Assembly (NCBI GenBank): GCA_003565155.1
Contig: PXDB01000101.1
Span: forward strand, 1-64,000
Length of the DNA: 64,000 bases
Direction of reading: 5' to 3'
From: Nitriliruptoraceae bacterium
Lineage (GTDB): Bacteria > Actinomycetota > Nitriliruptoria > Nitriliruptorales > Nitriliruptoraceae
A program made the translations under genes and the position numbers. The notes beneath the pieces were generated by a model that made no database searches, was not told the origin of the DNA, and saw only the letters and a program-made list of their open reading frames with translations. Positions within the stretch are counted from its first letter, which is position 1; every line of letters starts with the position of its first letter. Below, one piece after another: positions 11,087 to 20,270 of the stretch.

Positions 11087-11845
11087 TCACCGCATCCGCG
11101 GCACGGCGCGGTTGCCGGCACCACGCACCAGGCCACCCGAGCGCAGGTCCGCCCGGAGGTGGCCGAGGTCGTTGAAGCTGACCAGCACGGGATGGACGGC
11201 CTGCGCAGGCGCTGACGCGGCCGCCGCGCGTACGGGCGGGGCCAGCCGGGAGCCGTCATCCGGGGTCAGCAGCAACAGCTCGGCGACCGCGGTGTTGCCG
11301 ACCGGTCCCAGCGAGCGCGGGGGCAGGGACAGCAGGCGGTGCAGTCCGTGCCAGATGCTCCCGCCGTGGCTGACGAGGACGCAGCAGCCGCCCTCCGGCA
11401 CGCGGTCGTGCCAGCTCAGCACGGCCGGCGCGACCCGGTCCGCCAGCTGCGCAGCGGTCTCCGCGCCGATCTCGCCCGTCACGTCCTCACCCGAGGTCCA
11501 GCGCCGCCAGCGGTCCGGCTCCTCGGTGGCCAGCTCCGCGTGGGAGCGGCCCTCCCACGCGCCGTAGGCACGCTCCCGCAGCCGCGGGTCCGGGGTCACG
11601 TCGAGCTCCAGCGCAGCCGCCAGGGGGGCGACGGTCTCACGGGCCCGCTGCAGGTCGGAGCTGACCAGCTGCACGGCGTCGGGGTCGGTGTCCAGCAGAT
11701 CCCGCAGCTCGCCGGCGTGCACCGCGGCGAACGCCGCCGCCTGGGCGTGGCCACGGTCCGACAGACCGGAGCAGAGCTGCCCCTGGATGCGCCCCTCGAT
11801 GTTCCAGTGGGACTCACCGTGGCGCACCAGCAGCAGCCGCTTCAC
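11087..11845 (-). CDS. Histidine phosphatase family protein (possible GpgP-like by its position next to rsfS)
   Basis: LLLVRHGESHWNIEGRIQGQ...LSDRGHAQA...VLVSHGGSIW. Confidence 0.9.
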   Translation of the reverse strand: MKRLLLVRHGESHWNIEGRIQGQLCSGLSDRGHAQAAAFAAVHAGELRDLLDTDPDAVQLVSSDLQRARETVAPLAAALELDVTPDPRLRERAYGAWEGRSHAELATEEPDRWRRWTSGEDVTGEIGAETAAQLADRVAPAVLSWHDRVPEGGCCVLVSHGGSIWHGLHRLLSLPPRSLGPVGNTAVAELLLLTPDDGSRLAPPVRAAAASAPAQAVHPVLVSFNDLGHLRADLRSGGLVRGAGNRAVPRMR

Positions 11846-12315
11846 GACCCCGCGTCCGCACCGCCGGCACGACGCCCCGTGCCCTCCGCAGCGCCGTCGC
11901 CCACCGAGGTCGATCCCACGGCCTCGACCTCCCGGTCCACCGCGGAGGCCAGGACCGCACCGGTGCGCACGTCACGACGGGGAACATCTGCCCACAGCCG
12001 CTCCAGGGCGTAGATGCCGCGCTGCTCGGTGGTGAACAGGTGGCACACCACGTCGCCGTAGTCGAGCAGCACCCACCCGGCCTGCGGTGTCCCCTCACGA
12101 CGCAGCGGCCGACGGTCCTCGGCCCGGAGACGCTCCTCGATCCGCTCGCCGATCGCCTTCAACTGGCGATCGTTGGTGGCACTGGCCAGCAGGAACACGT
12201 CCACGATGGCCAGCAGGTCGCTGACGTCCAGGATGGTGAGATCAGCCGCCTTGACGTCGTCGGCCGCATCAGCGGCGGCGACGGCCAGGGCCACGGCCTC
12301 GTCGGTTGCGGTCAC
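11842..12315 (-). CDS. rsfS: Ribosome silencing factor RsfS
   Basis: LTILDVSDLLAIVDVFLLASATNDRQLKAI...GTPQAGWVLLDYGDVVCHLFTTEQRGIYALERLWAD; GTG start at 12315. Confidence 0.93.
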   Translation of the reverse strand: MTATDEAVALAVAAADAADDVKAADLTILDVSDLLAIVDVFLLASATNDRQLKAIGERIEERLRAEDRRPLRREGTPQAGWVLLDYGDVVCHLFTTEQRGIYALERLWADVPRRDVRTGAVLASAVDREVEAVGSTSVGDGAAEGTGRRAGGADAGS

Positions 12316-12422
12316 GGAGACCTCGCGTTCTACGGTCGGCGAACGTGGAGCGGTCAGGGCGACAGCAGCGCCGTCCCGGACCGGTGCGCAGGGTAGGGCC
12401 TGCCCCATCACCGATGACCGGC

Positions 12423-13913
12423 TCACCCGGCCGGTGGGAAGTCGGCACCGACCACGATCGTGATGTCGACCACCGAGCCGGGTGTCGCCGCCAGCTCGAG
12501 CTCCCCCACCCCGAGCCGCCGCTGGACGTCCCGACCGACCTGCAACTGCTCCGGTGAGCTGTCGTGCAGCACGATCCGGGTCGTGTCGTAGGTGAAGCGG
12601 TCGGCGTTGCCGCTGAGCACGACCCGGTAGCCGCCACCGGACAACCGCTCGGTGACCTCGAGACCGATCCGGGGCACGCCGTTGCCGTTGAGGATCTGCA
12701 CGTCCCGTGCCCCGGTCGCCTCGCCATCGGGAAGGGCACCGGGTAGCTGCTCGGCGACCACGTCCGCGGCCCGGGCGGCGTCGACGCGGTACCCGGCCTC
12801 CGCGCCGCTGCCCAGCGGCTCGACCGGCAGGGTGACGGCCGTGAAGCGCTCCTCGGCCCGGGCCGTGGCGAGCCCTCGCAGCAGTTCGGCGAAGAGCGCA
12901 GGATCCGAGGTGGCCACCGTCGGTGTGCCGTCCACGGCCTCGAGCGCCAGCAGACGGTCGACCAGGTCCGGGTCTTCGGCCACGGCGTCGAGCAGCCCGG
13001 CGAGCACCTGCTGGACCCGCGGCAGCGCCTCCAGCTCCCCCTCGCCGGGTAGCACCGAGGTGAGGTAGCGGGCGAGGGCCGCGCCCTCCAGCACGCTGGT
13101 CCCCGCCTCGGCGACCACCTCGCCGTCGGCGTCGACCAGGGCTCGCGGGGTGGTGACCTCCAGCGGGCCGGCCTCGCCGAGGACCTGCTCCCACCCGGCC
13201 GGATCGATCGCCGCCACCCCGTCGAGGCTGACGCCGAGGAGGTTGCCGAGGCTCAGCCGGGTCAGGTCGGCACCCCCGAGCCCGTGCGCCTCCGCGAGGG
13301 TGAAGGTTCCGTGACCGGGGATGTCGGCCACCGTCGCCGTGGGTACGAGCAGCGCGGTGGCCGCCCCACGCTCCTCGTCCGTCGCGAGCACCATGAGCCG
13401 GCGCGCGGACGCGCCGGTGTCGTCGACCGTCACCAGGGCGAGGCTGGCACCTTCCGCCGGGACCGCCCCGTCCCCGGGCTGCGGCGCTGCCTCCGCCTCC
13501 TCGGGCAGCAGGTCGCGGATCTGGTCCACGCCACCGGTGGCGAGCCAGGCGGTGACGGCCACGACCAGCGCGACCAGCAGGACGCCGAGCAGCCGACGGC
13601 GCCGCACCCGTCCACGACGTCGTCGCCGCTCGGATGGCACCGTGACGCGTTGCGGACGCCCACGGTCACTCCGGCGCAGGCGCCCGACGGGCGCCGATCC
13701 ACCTCCGCGGGATCCGTCGCTGCGCCGTCGGGGTCGTGCCGACGGCGCAGAGCTCCTGCCGCCCCTGCCGCTCCTGCCGCCCCTGCCGCTCCTGCGCCGA
13801 CCGACGTCCGGTGCGTGCCCGCTGCCACCTCGACGCCCGCGACGACGCGCGCGAGGCCGGGTCTCCGCCCGTCGCGGACGGACACCCGGGGTCGTCGGCT
13901 CCTGCTCAGCCAT
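12423..13913 (-). CDS. LCP-like / LytR C-terminal domain protein with Arg/Gly-rich cytoplasmic N-terminus
   Basis: Starts [10 protein letters not shown]; single TM RLLGVLLVALVVAVTAWLA; LCP-like VADIPGHGTFTLAEAHGLGGADLT; LytR_C-like VQILNGNGVPRIGLEVTERLSGGGYRVVLSGNADRFTYDTTRIVL. Confidence 0.75.
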   Translation of the reverse strand: MAEQEPTTPGVRPRRAETRPRARRRGRRGGSGHAPDVGRRRSGRGGRSGRGGRSSAPSARPRRRSDGSRGGGSAPVGRLRRSDRGRPQRVTVPSERRRRRGRVRRRRLLGVLLVALVVAVTAWLATGGVDQIRDLLPEEAEAAPQPGDGAVPAEGASLALVTVDDTGASARRLMVLATDEERGAATALLVPTATVADIPGHGTFTLAEAHGLGGADLTRLSLGNLLGVSLDGVAAIDPAGWEQVLGEAGPLEVTTPRALVDADGEVVAEAGTSVLEGAALARYLTSVLPGEGELEALPRVQQVLAGLLDAVAEDPDLVDRLLALEAVDGTPTVATSDPALFAELLRGLATARAEERFTAVTLPVEPLGSGAEAGYRVDAARAADVVAEQLPGALPDGEATGARDVQILNGNGVPRIGLEVTERLSGGGYRVVLSGNADRFTYDTTRIVLHDSSPEQLQVGRDVQRRLGVGELELAATPGSVVDITIVVGADFPPAG

Positions 13914-14502
13914 CCGAACGCGTCCCGAAGGTGTACAGCCCTGCGGCGCGGATGTGCGCGTCCACGGCCAGTGGCACCAGGTACCGGGTGGCCAGTCCTG
14001 CTGCGTACCGCTGGCGCAACTGCGTGGAGGAGACCTCGAGCTGGGGGATCTCGAGGTGGACCGGGCTCGACGGCAGGACGGCGACGTCCGGAGCAGCGTC
14101 ACCCGGCCGCGTCACCACCACGAAGGTGGCCAGGGCGAAGGCCTCCTCGATGCGGTGCCAGGTCGCCAGCCCCGCCGCGGCATCCTCACCCAGCACGAAG
14201 AACCACGCGGTCCCCGGCTCCTCGGCCGTCAGCGCCTGGAGCGTGTCGGCGGTGTAGGTCGGTCCGCTACGGGCCAGCTCCCGGGCGTCGACCGTGAGGT
14301 GGTCGTCACCCGCCACGGCAGCCCGCGTCATGGCGACACGCTCGGCCGGCGAGGAGGTGGTGGACTTCTGGTAGGGATCACCTGCCACGAGCAGGCGCAC
14401 CTCATCGAGGCCGAGCTCCACACGTGCGCACTCGGCAACCACGAGGTGGCCGAGGTGGGGCGGGTCGAAGGTGCCCCCGAGGAGTCCGACGCGGCGCTGC
14501 AT
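13906..14502 (-). CDS. nadD: Nicotinate-nucleotide adenylyltransferase
   Basis: [23 protein letters not shown] ... [14 protein letters not shown]. Confidence 0.96.
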   Translation of the reverse strand: MQRRVGLLGGTFDPPHLGHLVVAECARVELGLDEVRLLVAGDPYQKSTTSSPAERVAMTRAAVAGDDHLTVDARELARSGPTYTADTLQALTAEEPGTAWFFVLGEDAAAGLATWHRIEEAFALATFVVVTRPGDAAPDVAVLPSSPVHLEIPQLEVSSTQLRQRYAAGLATRYLVPLAVDAHIRAAGLYTFGTRSDG

Positions 14503-14568
14503 CCGGCCAGGCTACCGAGGCGCAGGCCCCCGGGGCCGCGTCGATCGGGTCCCGGTCACGAACGGCTC

Positions 14569-14613
14569 CGTCCGCGACGCGTGCGTCCGCGGCGCGTGCG
14601 TCCGCGGCGGCAC
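14569..14613. repeat. Three 15-bp tandem copies (CGTCCGCGRCGCGTG, third copy degenerate)
   Basis: CGTCCGCGACGCGTG / CGTCCGCGGCGCGTG / CGTCCGCGGCGGCAC in the nadD-trpB2 divergent intergenic region. Confidence 0.75.
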
Positions 14614-14690
14614 CGGTCGTGCTGGTCGGCAGCGAGGTAGTGTCCCCATCCCGCGGCAACCGGCCGGTGTCGGAGCAGGAGGAACCGCAC

Positions 14691-16055
14691 GTGGTGGACA
14701 GGACGAAGATCGTGCTCGACGAGGAGGAGCTCCCGACCCACTGGTACAACGTGGTCGCCGATCTCCCGGCCCCGCCCCCGCCGCCGCTCCACCCGGGGAC
14801 CCACGAACCCATCGGTCCCGAGGCGCTGACGCCGCTGTTCCCGATGGGCCTGATCGAGCAGGAGGTCGCGGCGGACCGCTACATCGAGATCCCCGAGGCG
14901 GTCCGCGAGGTCTACCGGCTGTGGCGGCCCGCCCCGCTGTACCGTGCCCACCGGCTCGAGGCGCACCTCGACACCCCTGCACGCATCTACTTCAAGTACG
15001 AGGGGGTGTCCCCCGCCGGCAGCCACAAACCCAACACCGCTGTGCCCCAGGCCTTCTACAACGCCGAGGAGGGCGTGCGGCGACTGACCACGGAGACCGG
15101 GGCCGGGCAGTGGGGCTCGGCGCTGGCGTTCGCGACCGCGCAGTTCGGGCTGGAGTGCGAGGTGTGGCAGGTCGCAGCGTCCTTCGCCCAGAAGCCGTAC
15201 CGCGCCTCGATGATGCGGGTGTGGGGCGCCGAGGTGCATCCCTCGCCCTCGGAGCTCACCGAGGCCGGCCGGGCGATCCTCGCCGACCACCCGGACTCCC
15301 CCGGCTCGCTCGGCATCGCGATCTCCGAGGCCGTCGAGGCGGCGATGGCCGACGAGCACACCAAGTACGCGCTGGGCAGCGTGCTCAACCACGTGCTGCT
15401 GCACCAGACGGTGATCGGTGAGGAGGCGCTCGCCCAGCTCGCCAAGGTCGGCGACACCCCGGACCTGATCGTGGGCTGCACCGGCGGCGGGTCGAACTTC
15501 GCCGGGCTGTTCTTCCCCTTCCTGCGCGAGAAGCTGGCGGGCCGCATGGACCCCCACATCCTGGCGGTGGAACCGGCAGCCTGCCCGACGCTGACCAAGG
15601 GCGAGTACCGCTACGACTTCGGTGACGTCGCCGGCATGACCCCACTGCTCAAGATGCACACCCTCGGCCACGACTTCATCCCCGACCCCATCCACGCCGG
15701 GGGCCTGCGCTACCACGGGATGTCGCCGCTGTTGTCGCACATGTACGAACTGGACCTGTTCGACGCCGAGGCGATCGACCAGACCCACTGCTTCGAGGCG
15801 GCGATGACCTTCGCCCGCACCCAGGGCATCGTGCCCGCACCGGAACCGACCCACGCCATCGCCGCCGCGATCCGGGAGGCCGAGGCGTGCAAGGAGACGG
15901 GCGAGGAGAAGGTCATCCTCACGGCGCTGTGCGGCCACGGCCACTTCGACATGGCCGCCTACGACGCGTACCTGTCCGGACAGCTCATCGACCACGAGTA
16001 CTCCGCCGAAGCGGTCGCCGACGCCATGAGCCGCGTGCCGGTCATCGACGGGTGA
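14691..16055 (+). CDS. Tryptophan synthase beta-like PLP enzyme (TrpB2 type)
   Basis: [24 protein letters not shown] (PLP Lys), [16 protein letters not shown] start after AGGAGGAA; no trpA nearby. Confidence 0.92.
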   Translation: MVDRTKIVLDEEELPTHWYNVVADLPAPPPPPLHPGTHEPIGPEALTPLFPMGLIEQEVAADRYIEIPEAVREVYRLWRPAPLYRAHRLEAHLDTPARIYFKYEGVSPAGSHKPNTAVPQAFYNAEEGVRRLTTETGAGQWGSALAFATAQFGLECEVWQVAASFAQKPYRASMMRVWGAEVHPSPSELTEAGRAILADHPDSPGSLGIAISEAVEAAMADEHTKYALGSVLNHVLLHQTVIGEEALAQLAKVGDTPDLIVGCTGGGSNFAGLFFPFLREKLAGRMDPHILAVEPAACPTLTKGEYRYDFGDVAGMTPLLKMHTLGHDFIPDPIHAGGLRYHGMSPLLSHMYELDLFDAEAIDQTHCFEAAMTFARTQGIVPAPEPTHAIAAAIREAEACKETGEEKVILTALCGHGHFDMAAYDAYLSGQLIDHEYSAEAVADAMSRVPVIDG

Positions 16056-16122
16056 GCGCAGACTGGTGCCCGGGGGCGGTGCGCCGTACCCTGAGCTTCC
16101 ACCGAGAGCACGAGGAGCCGCG

Positions 16123-16326
16123 ATGAACCTCGGCAAGCTGCGCAAGCGTCTACAGGTGACCGGCCGGGGCGAGCAGCCCGCCGTGATCCATCAGGGTGAT
16201 GCAGCGGAGTTCGACGCGCTCGAGGCCCGCGCGGCATCCGACGCGGGGCCACGGATCACCGATGACCAGCTCCCCCCGCTGGAGGTCATCGACCGCGATG
16301 AGCCGGAGCCGGGCAGCACGCCCTGA
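16123..16326 (+). CDS. Small conserved-looking hypothetical protein (67 aa)
   Basis: MNLGKLRKRLQVTGRGEQPAVIHQGDAAEFDALEARAASDAGPRITDDQLPPLEVIDRDEPEPGSTP; GAGGAG RBS. Confidence 0.55.
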   Translation: MNLGKLRKRLQVTGRGEQPAVIHQGDAAEFDALEARAASDAGPRITDDQLPPLEVIDRDEPEPGSTP

Positions 16327-16332
16327 CCCCGC

Positions 16333-17055
16333 GTGCACCCCGCGGTCCTGCTCGTCCTGCTCATCGTCGTCCTCGTCCTCCTCCTCCGCGCCGTGGGCTC
16401 GGTGGATCCGGACATCCCGCGTGAGGGCTTCACCGAGGGTGAGGAGGACGAGCCGATCCTCGCCGTCAAACGTGCCCACGTGCGGCTGTCGCCGGACGGC
16501 ACCGAGGCCACGCTGACCGGCCTCACCGCCGGTAGCCGGTACGCGGTCGACGCCCGCGCCCACTGTCCACGTGGCTGTCCGGAGCCGCGCCCGACCTGTC
16601 GGTGTGGCTTCTACGCCATGCGCTCCGACGTGGAGTCACGCAACCTGCCGAACGAGGCCACCTGGGCACGACGTGCCGACCCCTTGAGCGTGCGCCTGGA
16701 CGTGGAACTCTCCGGCGTGGTGCTCGAGTACGACCTCGGCTACCGCGCGGAGCGACAGCGGGTCGTCGAGGTGTCGATCCCCGACCGGTGCGTGCCCTGC
16801 GCGGACCAGGGCGTGGATCGGCAGGCGTCCGGCCTGATCGCACGGCCGCGTCGGATCGGTTCCCACTTCGGTGGTGGGAACCCCTACGTCGGCGACCCCA
16901 GCGTGCGCACCTGGTCGGAACTGCGCTCGGCCTGCCTCGACCACTGGGAGTCGGAGCCGGGATGGCCCGCCCTCGCGCTCGGTGATCTCGCGGAACTGCT
17001 CGGTACCACGGTCACCTGGGAGGCCTCCGGCACCGCCGGCTCCGTCGGGCGCTGA
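16333..17055 (+). CDS. Single-TM hypothetical protein with Cys-rich motifs
   Basis: N-terminal HPAVLLVLLIVVLVLLLRAV; CPRGCPEPRPTCRCGFYA and CVPCADQG. Confidence 0.65.
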   Translation: MHPAVLLVLLIVVLVLLLRAVGSVDPDIPREGFTEGEEDEPILAVKRAHVRLSPDGTEATLTGLTAGSRYAVDARAHCPRGCPEPRPTCRCGFYAMRSDVESRNLPNEATWARRADPLSVRLDVELSGVVLEYDLGYRAERQRVVEVSIPDRCVPCADQGVDRQASGLIARPRRIGSHFGGGNPYVGDPSVRTWSELRSACLDHWESEPGWPALALGDLAELLGTTVTWEASGTAGSVGR

Positions 17056-17110
17056 GGCCGGCGCGGTCGGTCCCGGGGCCCGGCCACGGCGCACCGACGA
17101 CGGACCCCGC

Positions 17111-18436
17111 TCACCTCCCCGTGGTTGCCCGCAACCGCGGGTGTTCGCGCAGGCTCCAGGACGCTGCTGCCACCCCCACCAGACCGATCAGTGCGCCGGG
17201 GCGCGCCCCGAGTACCAGCGCCGCGGTCACCCCGGCGAGCAGGGCTCCACCTCCGAACAGCGACGCACGCGTGTGGGGCGTGACGGGCACGTCACGCTTG
17301 CGGCGGGACTCGAAGGCCACCACCCCCGCCAGCACCGGCGCCACCATCACGCTGCACAGCGCCAGCCACCACAGCCGTCCCCACCAGAAGCCGGCCTCAC
17401 CCGGCAGCCCGGCGTCGATCGGTGCCCCCAACCGCTCGCCGACCCAGGCGGCCGGCAGCTCCGCCAGCTTGTGCCACAGGTACAGCGGCATGCTGAGCGC
17501 GCTGAGGATCGCGACCACCCCGCCGATGCGCCGCTGCTCCAGCAGCCGGCGGGCGGGCCCCTCCATCAGCAGCACGCCGCCGATCTGCAGCCACATCACC
17601 CCGATCAGCGCGAGGGTGGGCGGGAGCAGGTTCGTGCCACCGTCGAGGTTGCCGCCGACCATCGCCACCGGGTAGCCGGCCCCGACCGCGGCCAGCAGCC
17701 AGACCGCTCCGAGGAGCAGGAGCAGCGCACCGGCCCGGCTGCCACCGAACCGTCCCCGCCGCCAGGCGATGCCGAGCTGCTGGGGGAGCAGCCACACCAA
17801 CAGCAGGTTCGCCCACCCGATGCCGCCGCCAGCGTCGGTCACCCGCTGGCCCAGCGCGAGGAGCTGACCTGGCGTCACCGGCTGGGCCCGCAGCAGATCG
17901 GCGGCCGCGGCCAGCAGGACCAGCCCCATCACCGCGCCCAGCCCGAACCGGGCGTCGGCCCGCACGCTCAGCGGGAGCAGCGCCTGGACCGCCAGCAGCA
18001 TCAGCAGGAACCACAGGTGGACGGTGAGGCTCTGGTCGAGGGGGCCGAGTAACCGGCCGCCGGTGACGATCGCGACCACCGCGAGCACGGAGAGCACGGC
18101 GAGGTAGGTCACGGTCGGCCGTGCGAGCCCGAGCGCCCTGCCCGCCCACCAGTGCAGCTGCCGGGTGCCGTCGTCGAGTCGCCGGGCCGCCCCGTCCGCG
18201 CTGACCGCGGCGGAGACGAACACGAACAGCGGGACGACCTGGACGAACCAGGTGAGCACCCCCGCCGCGTCCCACACCGTGAGCAGGTGCTCGGTGGCGA
18301 CCATGCGGCCGTCCTCGAGGCGCGGCAGGGTGGCGATCCAGTGCCCGAACACCACCACCAGCAGTGCCCCCGCGCGCAACGCGTCCGGGTAGCGGTCGCG
18401 CGGCGGCGGCTCCGGGGCGTCCTGCGGCCGACTCAC
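17111..18436 (-). CDS. Acyltransferase-3-like multi-spanning membrane protein
   Basis: RYPDALRAGALLVVVFGHWIATLP...; about 10 hydrophobic segments; GTG start overlaps upstream exonuclease stop (GTGA). Confidence 0.8.
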   Translation of the reverse strand: MSRPQDAPEPPPRDRYPDALRAGALLVVVFGHWIATLPRLEDGRMVATEHLLTVWDAAGVLTWFVQVVPLFVFVSAAVSADGAARRLDDGTRQLHWWAGRALGLARPTVTYLAVLSVLAVVAIVTGGRLLGPLDQSLTVHLWFLLMLLAVQALLPLSVRADARFGLGAVMGLVLLAAAADLLRAQPVTPGQLLALGQRVTDAGGGIGWANLLLVWLLPQQLGIAWRRGRFGGSRAGALLLLLGAVWLLAAVGAGYPVAMVGGNLDGGTNLLPPTLALIGVMWLQIGGVLLMEGPARRLLEQRRIGGVVAILSALSMPLYLWHKLAELPAAWVGERLGAPIDAGLPGEAGFWWGRLWWLALCSVMVAPVLAGVVAFESRRKRDVPVTPHTRASLFGGGALLAGVTAALVLGARPGALIGLVGVAAASWSLREHPRLRATTGR

Positions 18437-19257
18437 CCCACGCGGTCCAGGCCGGGCCAGTCGCCGGTGACCGGCTCCCGGTCGGCGTCGATCCGCGTGA
18501 GGTAGGCGTTGAAGCTGTCCCGCCACACACCGTGGGCCTCGACCTGCAGGCGCTGCAGGGTGTCGAGGTCGTCGGTGCGCAGCTGCTGTGGGAACCGTGC
18601 GAGCAGCTCCCGGGCCACCTTGAGGGAGGCGACGGCGTCCGCTCGGGCGCTGTGCGCGTCATCGAGCACCACCCCGTACACCTGGCAGGCGGTCTCCAGG
18701 GTGCGCTTGCCCTTGCGGTAGCGGTCCACTGACCGGTCGAGGACCAGGGGGTCGATCAGCGGGCAGTCCGGCAGGGTGAGCGACGGCTCCAGCCGGGCGA
18801 GCTCCGCGGCCAGCAGCGGCCAGTCGTAGGTGGCGTTGTAGATCACCACCGGCCAGCCGTGTCGCGCGACCTCGACGAGGTGGTCGTGCACGGCCGGCAG
18901 CACCTCGGTCGCCGGCGGCGCCTGTTCCGCCGCCAACCGCTCGCGGGTGATGCCGTGGACGGCGGCGGCGCCCGGAGGGATCTCCACCTCGGGACCGGGG
19001 TCGACCAGCCCGGCGAACAGCTCCTGCGGGTGACCGTCGCCGTCGTCGACCAGCAGCGCGAGCTCCACGATCCGGGCGGTCGCCGGATCGACACCGGTGG
19101 TCTCGAGGTCGAGGGCGGCGAAGGGCCCCTCGTACCAGGCCGGATCGCCGGCGGATGCCGTCTCCGAGGCCGGCGACCTCCCGGGTGACGCTGCGGCGCG
19201 GGCCTGGCCGGTCCCCTGCGGCGGCTCGTCGGGCGGTTCAAGTGACAACTGCGACAT
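18433..19257 (-). CDS. DnaQ-like 3'-5' exonuclease
   Basis: FAALDLETTGVDPATARIVELALL ... VIYNATYDWPLL ... HSARADAVAS (DEDDh motifs). Confidence 0.9.
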   Translation of the reverse strand: MSQLSLEPPDEPPQGTGQARAAASPGRSPASETASAGDPAWYEGPFAALDLETTGVDPATARIVELALLVDDGDGHPQELFAGLVDPGPEVEIPPGAAAVHGITRERLAAEQAPPATEVLPAVHDHLVEVARHGWPVVIYNATYDWPLLAAELARLEPSLTLPDCPLIDPLVLDRSVDRYRKGKRTLETACQVYGVVLDDAHSARADAVASLKVARELLARFPQQLRTDDLDTLQRLQVEAHGVWRDSFNAYLTRIDADREPVTGDWPGLDRVG

Positions 19258-19329
19258 CAGCGTCCCCGATCGCGTGGAACCGCCACCCTACGGTGCGGAG
19301 GTGGCCGTGACGACCACCGTCCACAGGGC

Positions 19330-20256
19330 TCACTGCAGCCGTGGCTCGAGCCAGGCGAGCAGGTCGGCGATCACCTCGTCGCGGTTGGTCTCGTTGAGCA
19401 TCTCGTGCCGACCGCCGGGGTAGATGCGGTGGTCCACCGCGGTGAGCCCGGCGGCGCGGTAGTGCTCGAGGAGCGCAGCGACGCCCGCGGCCCCGCCGAC
19501 GGGGTCCTCGCTGCCGGAGAAGGCGTAGACGGGGGTGTCGAGGCGGGCGCCGGCCCGGACCCGCTCGACCTGCCCGATCACCCGGAGACCGGAGAACAGG
19601 TCGAGGTAGAACTGGCTGGTGCACACGAACCCACAGCGCGGGTCGGCGATGTAGGCGTCCACGGCGGCCTCGTCCTTCGACAACCAGTCGAAGTCCGTCC
19701 GGGCCGGAGCGAAGGCCTTGCCGTACGCGCCGAACACCAGCCGGTTCAGCGTCTCCGAGCGTCCGCGAGATCCCAGCCGGGCCCGCTCCGCGCGGGCGAC
19801 GACCGCACCGGCCTCCGCCATGGGCCCTACCGGACCGTTCGAGCCGGACAGCACGACGGCGTCCACCTCACCGGGGAAGGTGAACAGGTACTGCTGGGCG
19901 AGGAAGGAGCCCATCGAGTGCCCGAGGAGCACCACGGGCACGTCCGGGTGGTCGGCCCGGGCGCGCAGGGTGACCCGGTGGAGGTCGTCGAGGGTGAGCG
20001 CCCAGCCGCGCCGGTCGGCGAGGTGACCGAGCGCCTCCTCGGTGCCCGCGGTCTCGCCGTGGCCGCGGTGGTCCTCGGCGTACACGGCGAGCCCGACCGC
20101 GGTGAGCGCTTCGGCCAGGTGGTCGTAGCGCCGTGCGTGCTCCGCCATACCGTGGGCGAGGTTGACCACCCCGCGCACGGCACCGTCGGGCTCGTGGCGA
20201 TGGACCACCACCTCGGCGCCATCACGGGTTCCGAGGGTCCAGGACGAGGTCTGCAC
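19330..20256 (-). CDS. Alpha/beta hydrolase, monoacylglycerol-lipase-like
   Basis: LAHGMAEHARRYDHLAEALTAVGLAVYAEDHRGHGET ... LLGHSMGSFLAQ ... YPGGRHEMLNE. Confidence 0.9.
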   Translation of the reverse strand: MQTSSWTLGTRDGAEVVVHRHEPDGAVRGVVNLAHGMAEHARRYDHLAEALTAVGLAVYAEDHRGHGETAGTEEALGHLADRRGWALTLDDLHRVTLRARADHPDVPVVLLGHSMGSFLAQQYLFTFPGEVDAVVLSGSNGPVGPMAEAGAVVARAERARLGSRGRSETLNRLVFGAYGKAFAPARTDFDWLSKDEAAVDAYIADPRCGFVCTSQFYLDLFSGLRVIGQVERVRAGARLDTPVYAFSGSEDPVGGAAGVAALLEHYRAAGLTAVDHRIYPGGRHEMLNETNRDEVIADLLAWLEPRLQ

Positions 20257-20270
20257 GGTGTCCTCCCGGG

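Noticed and set aside
14569-14613. CRISPR-like array
   Set aside because: 15-bp head-to-tail repeats with no spacers.
14556-16145. 529-aa minus-strand ORF
   Set aside because: Antisense of the TrpB-like gene, which has clear PLP motifs.
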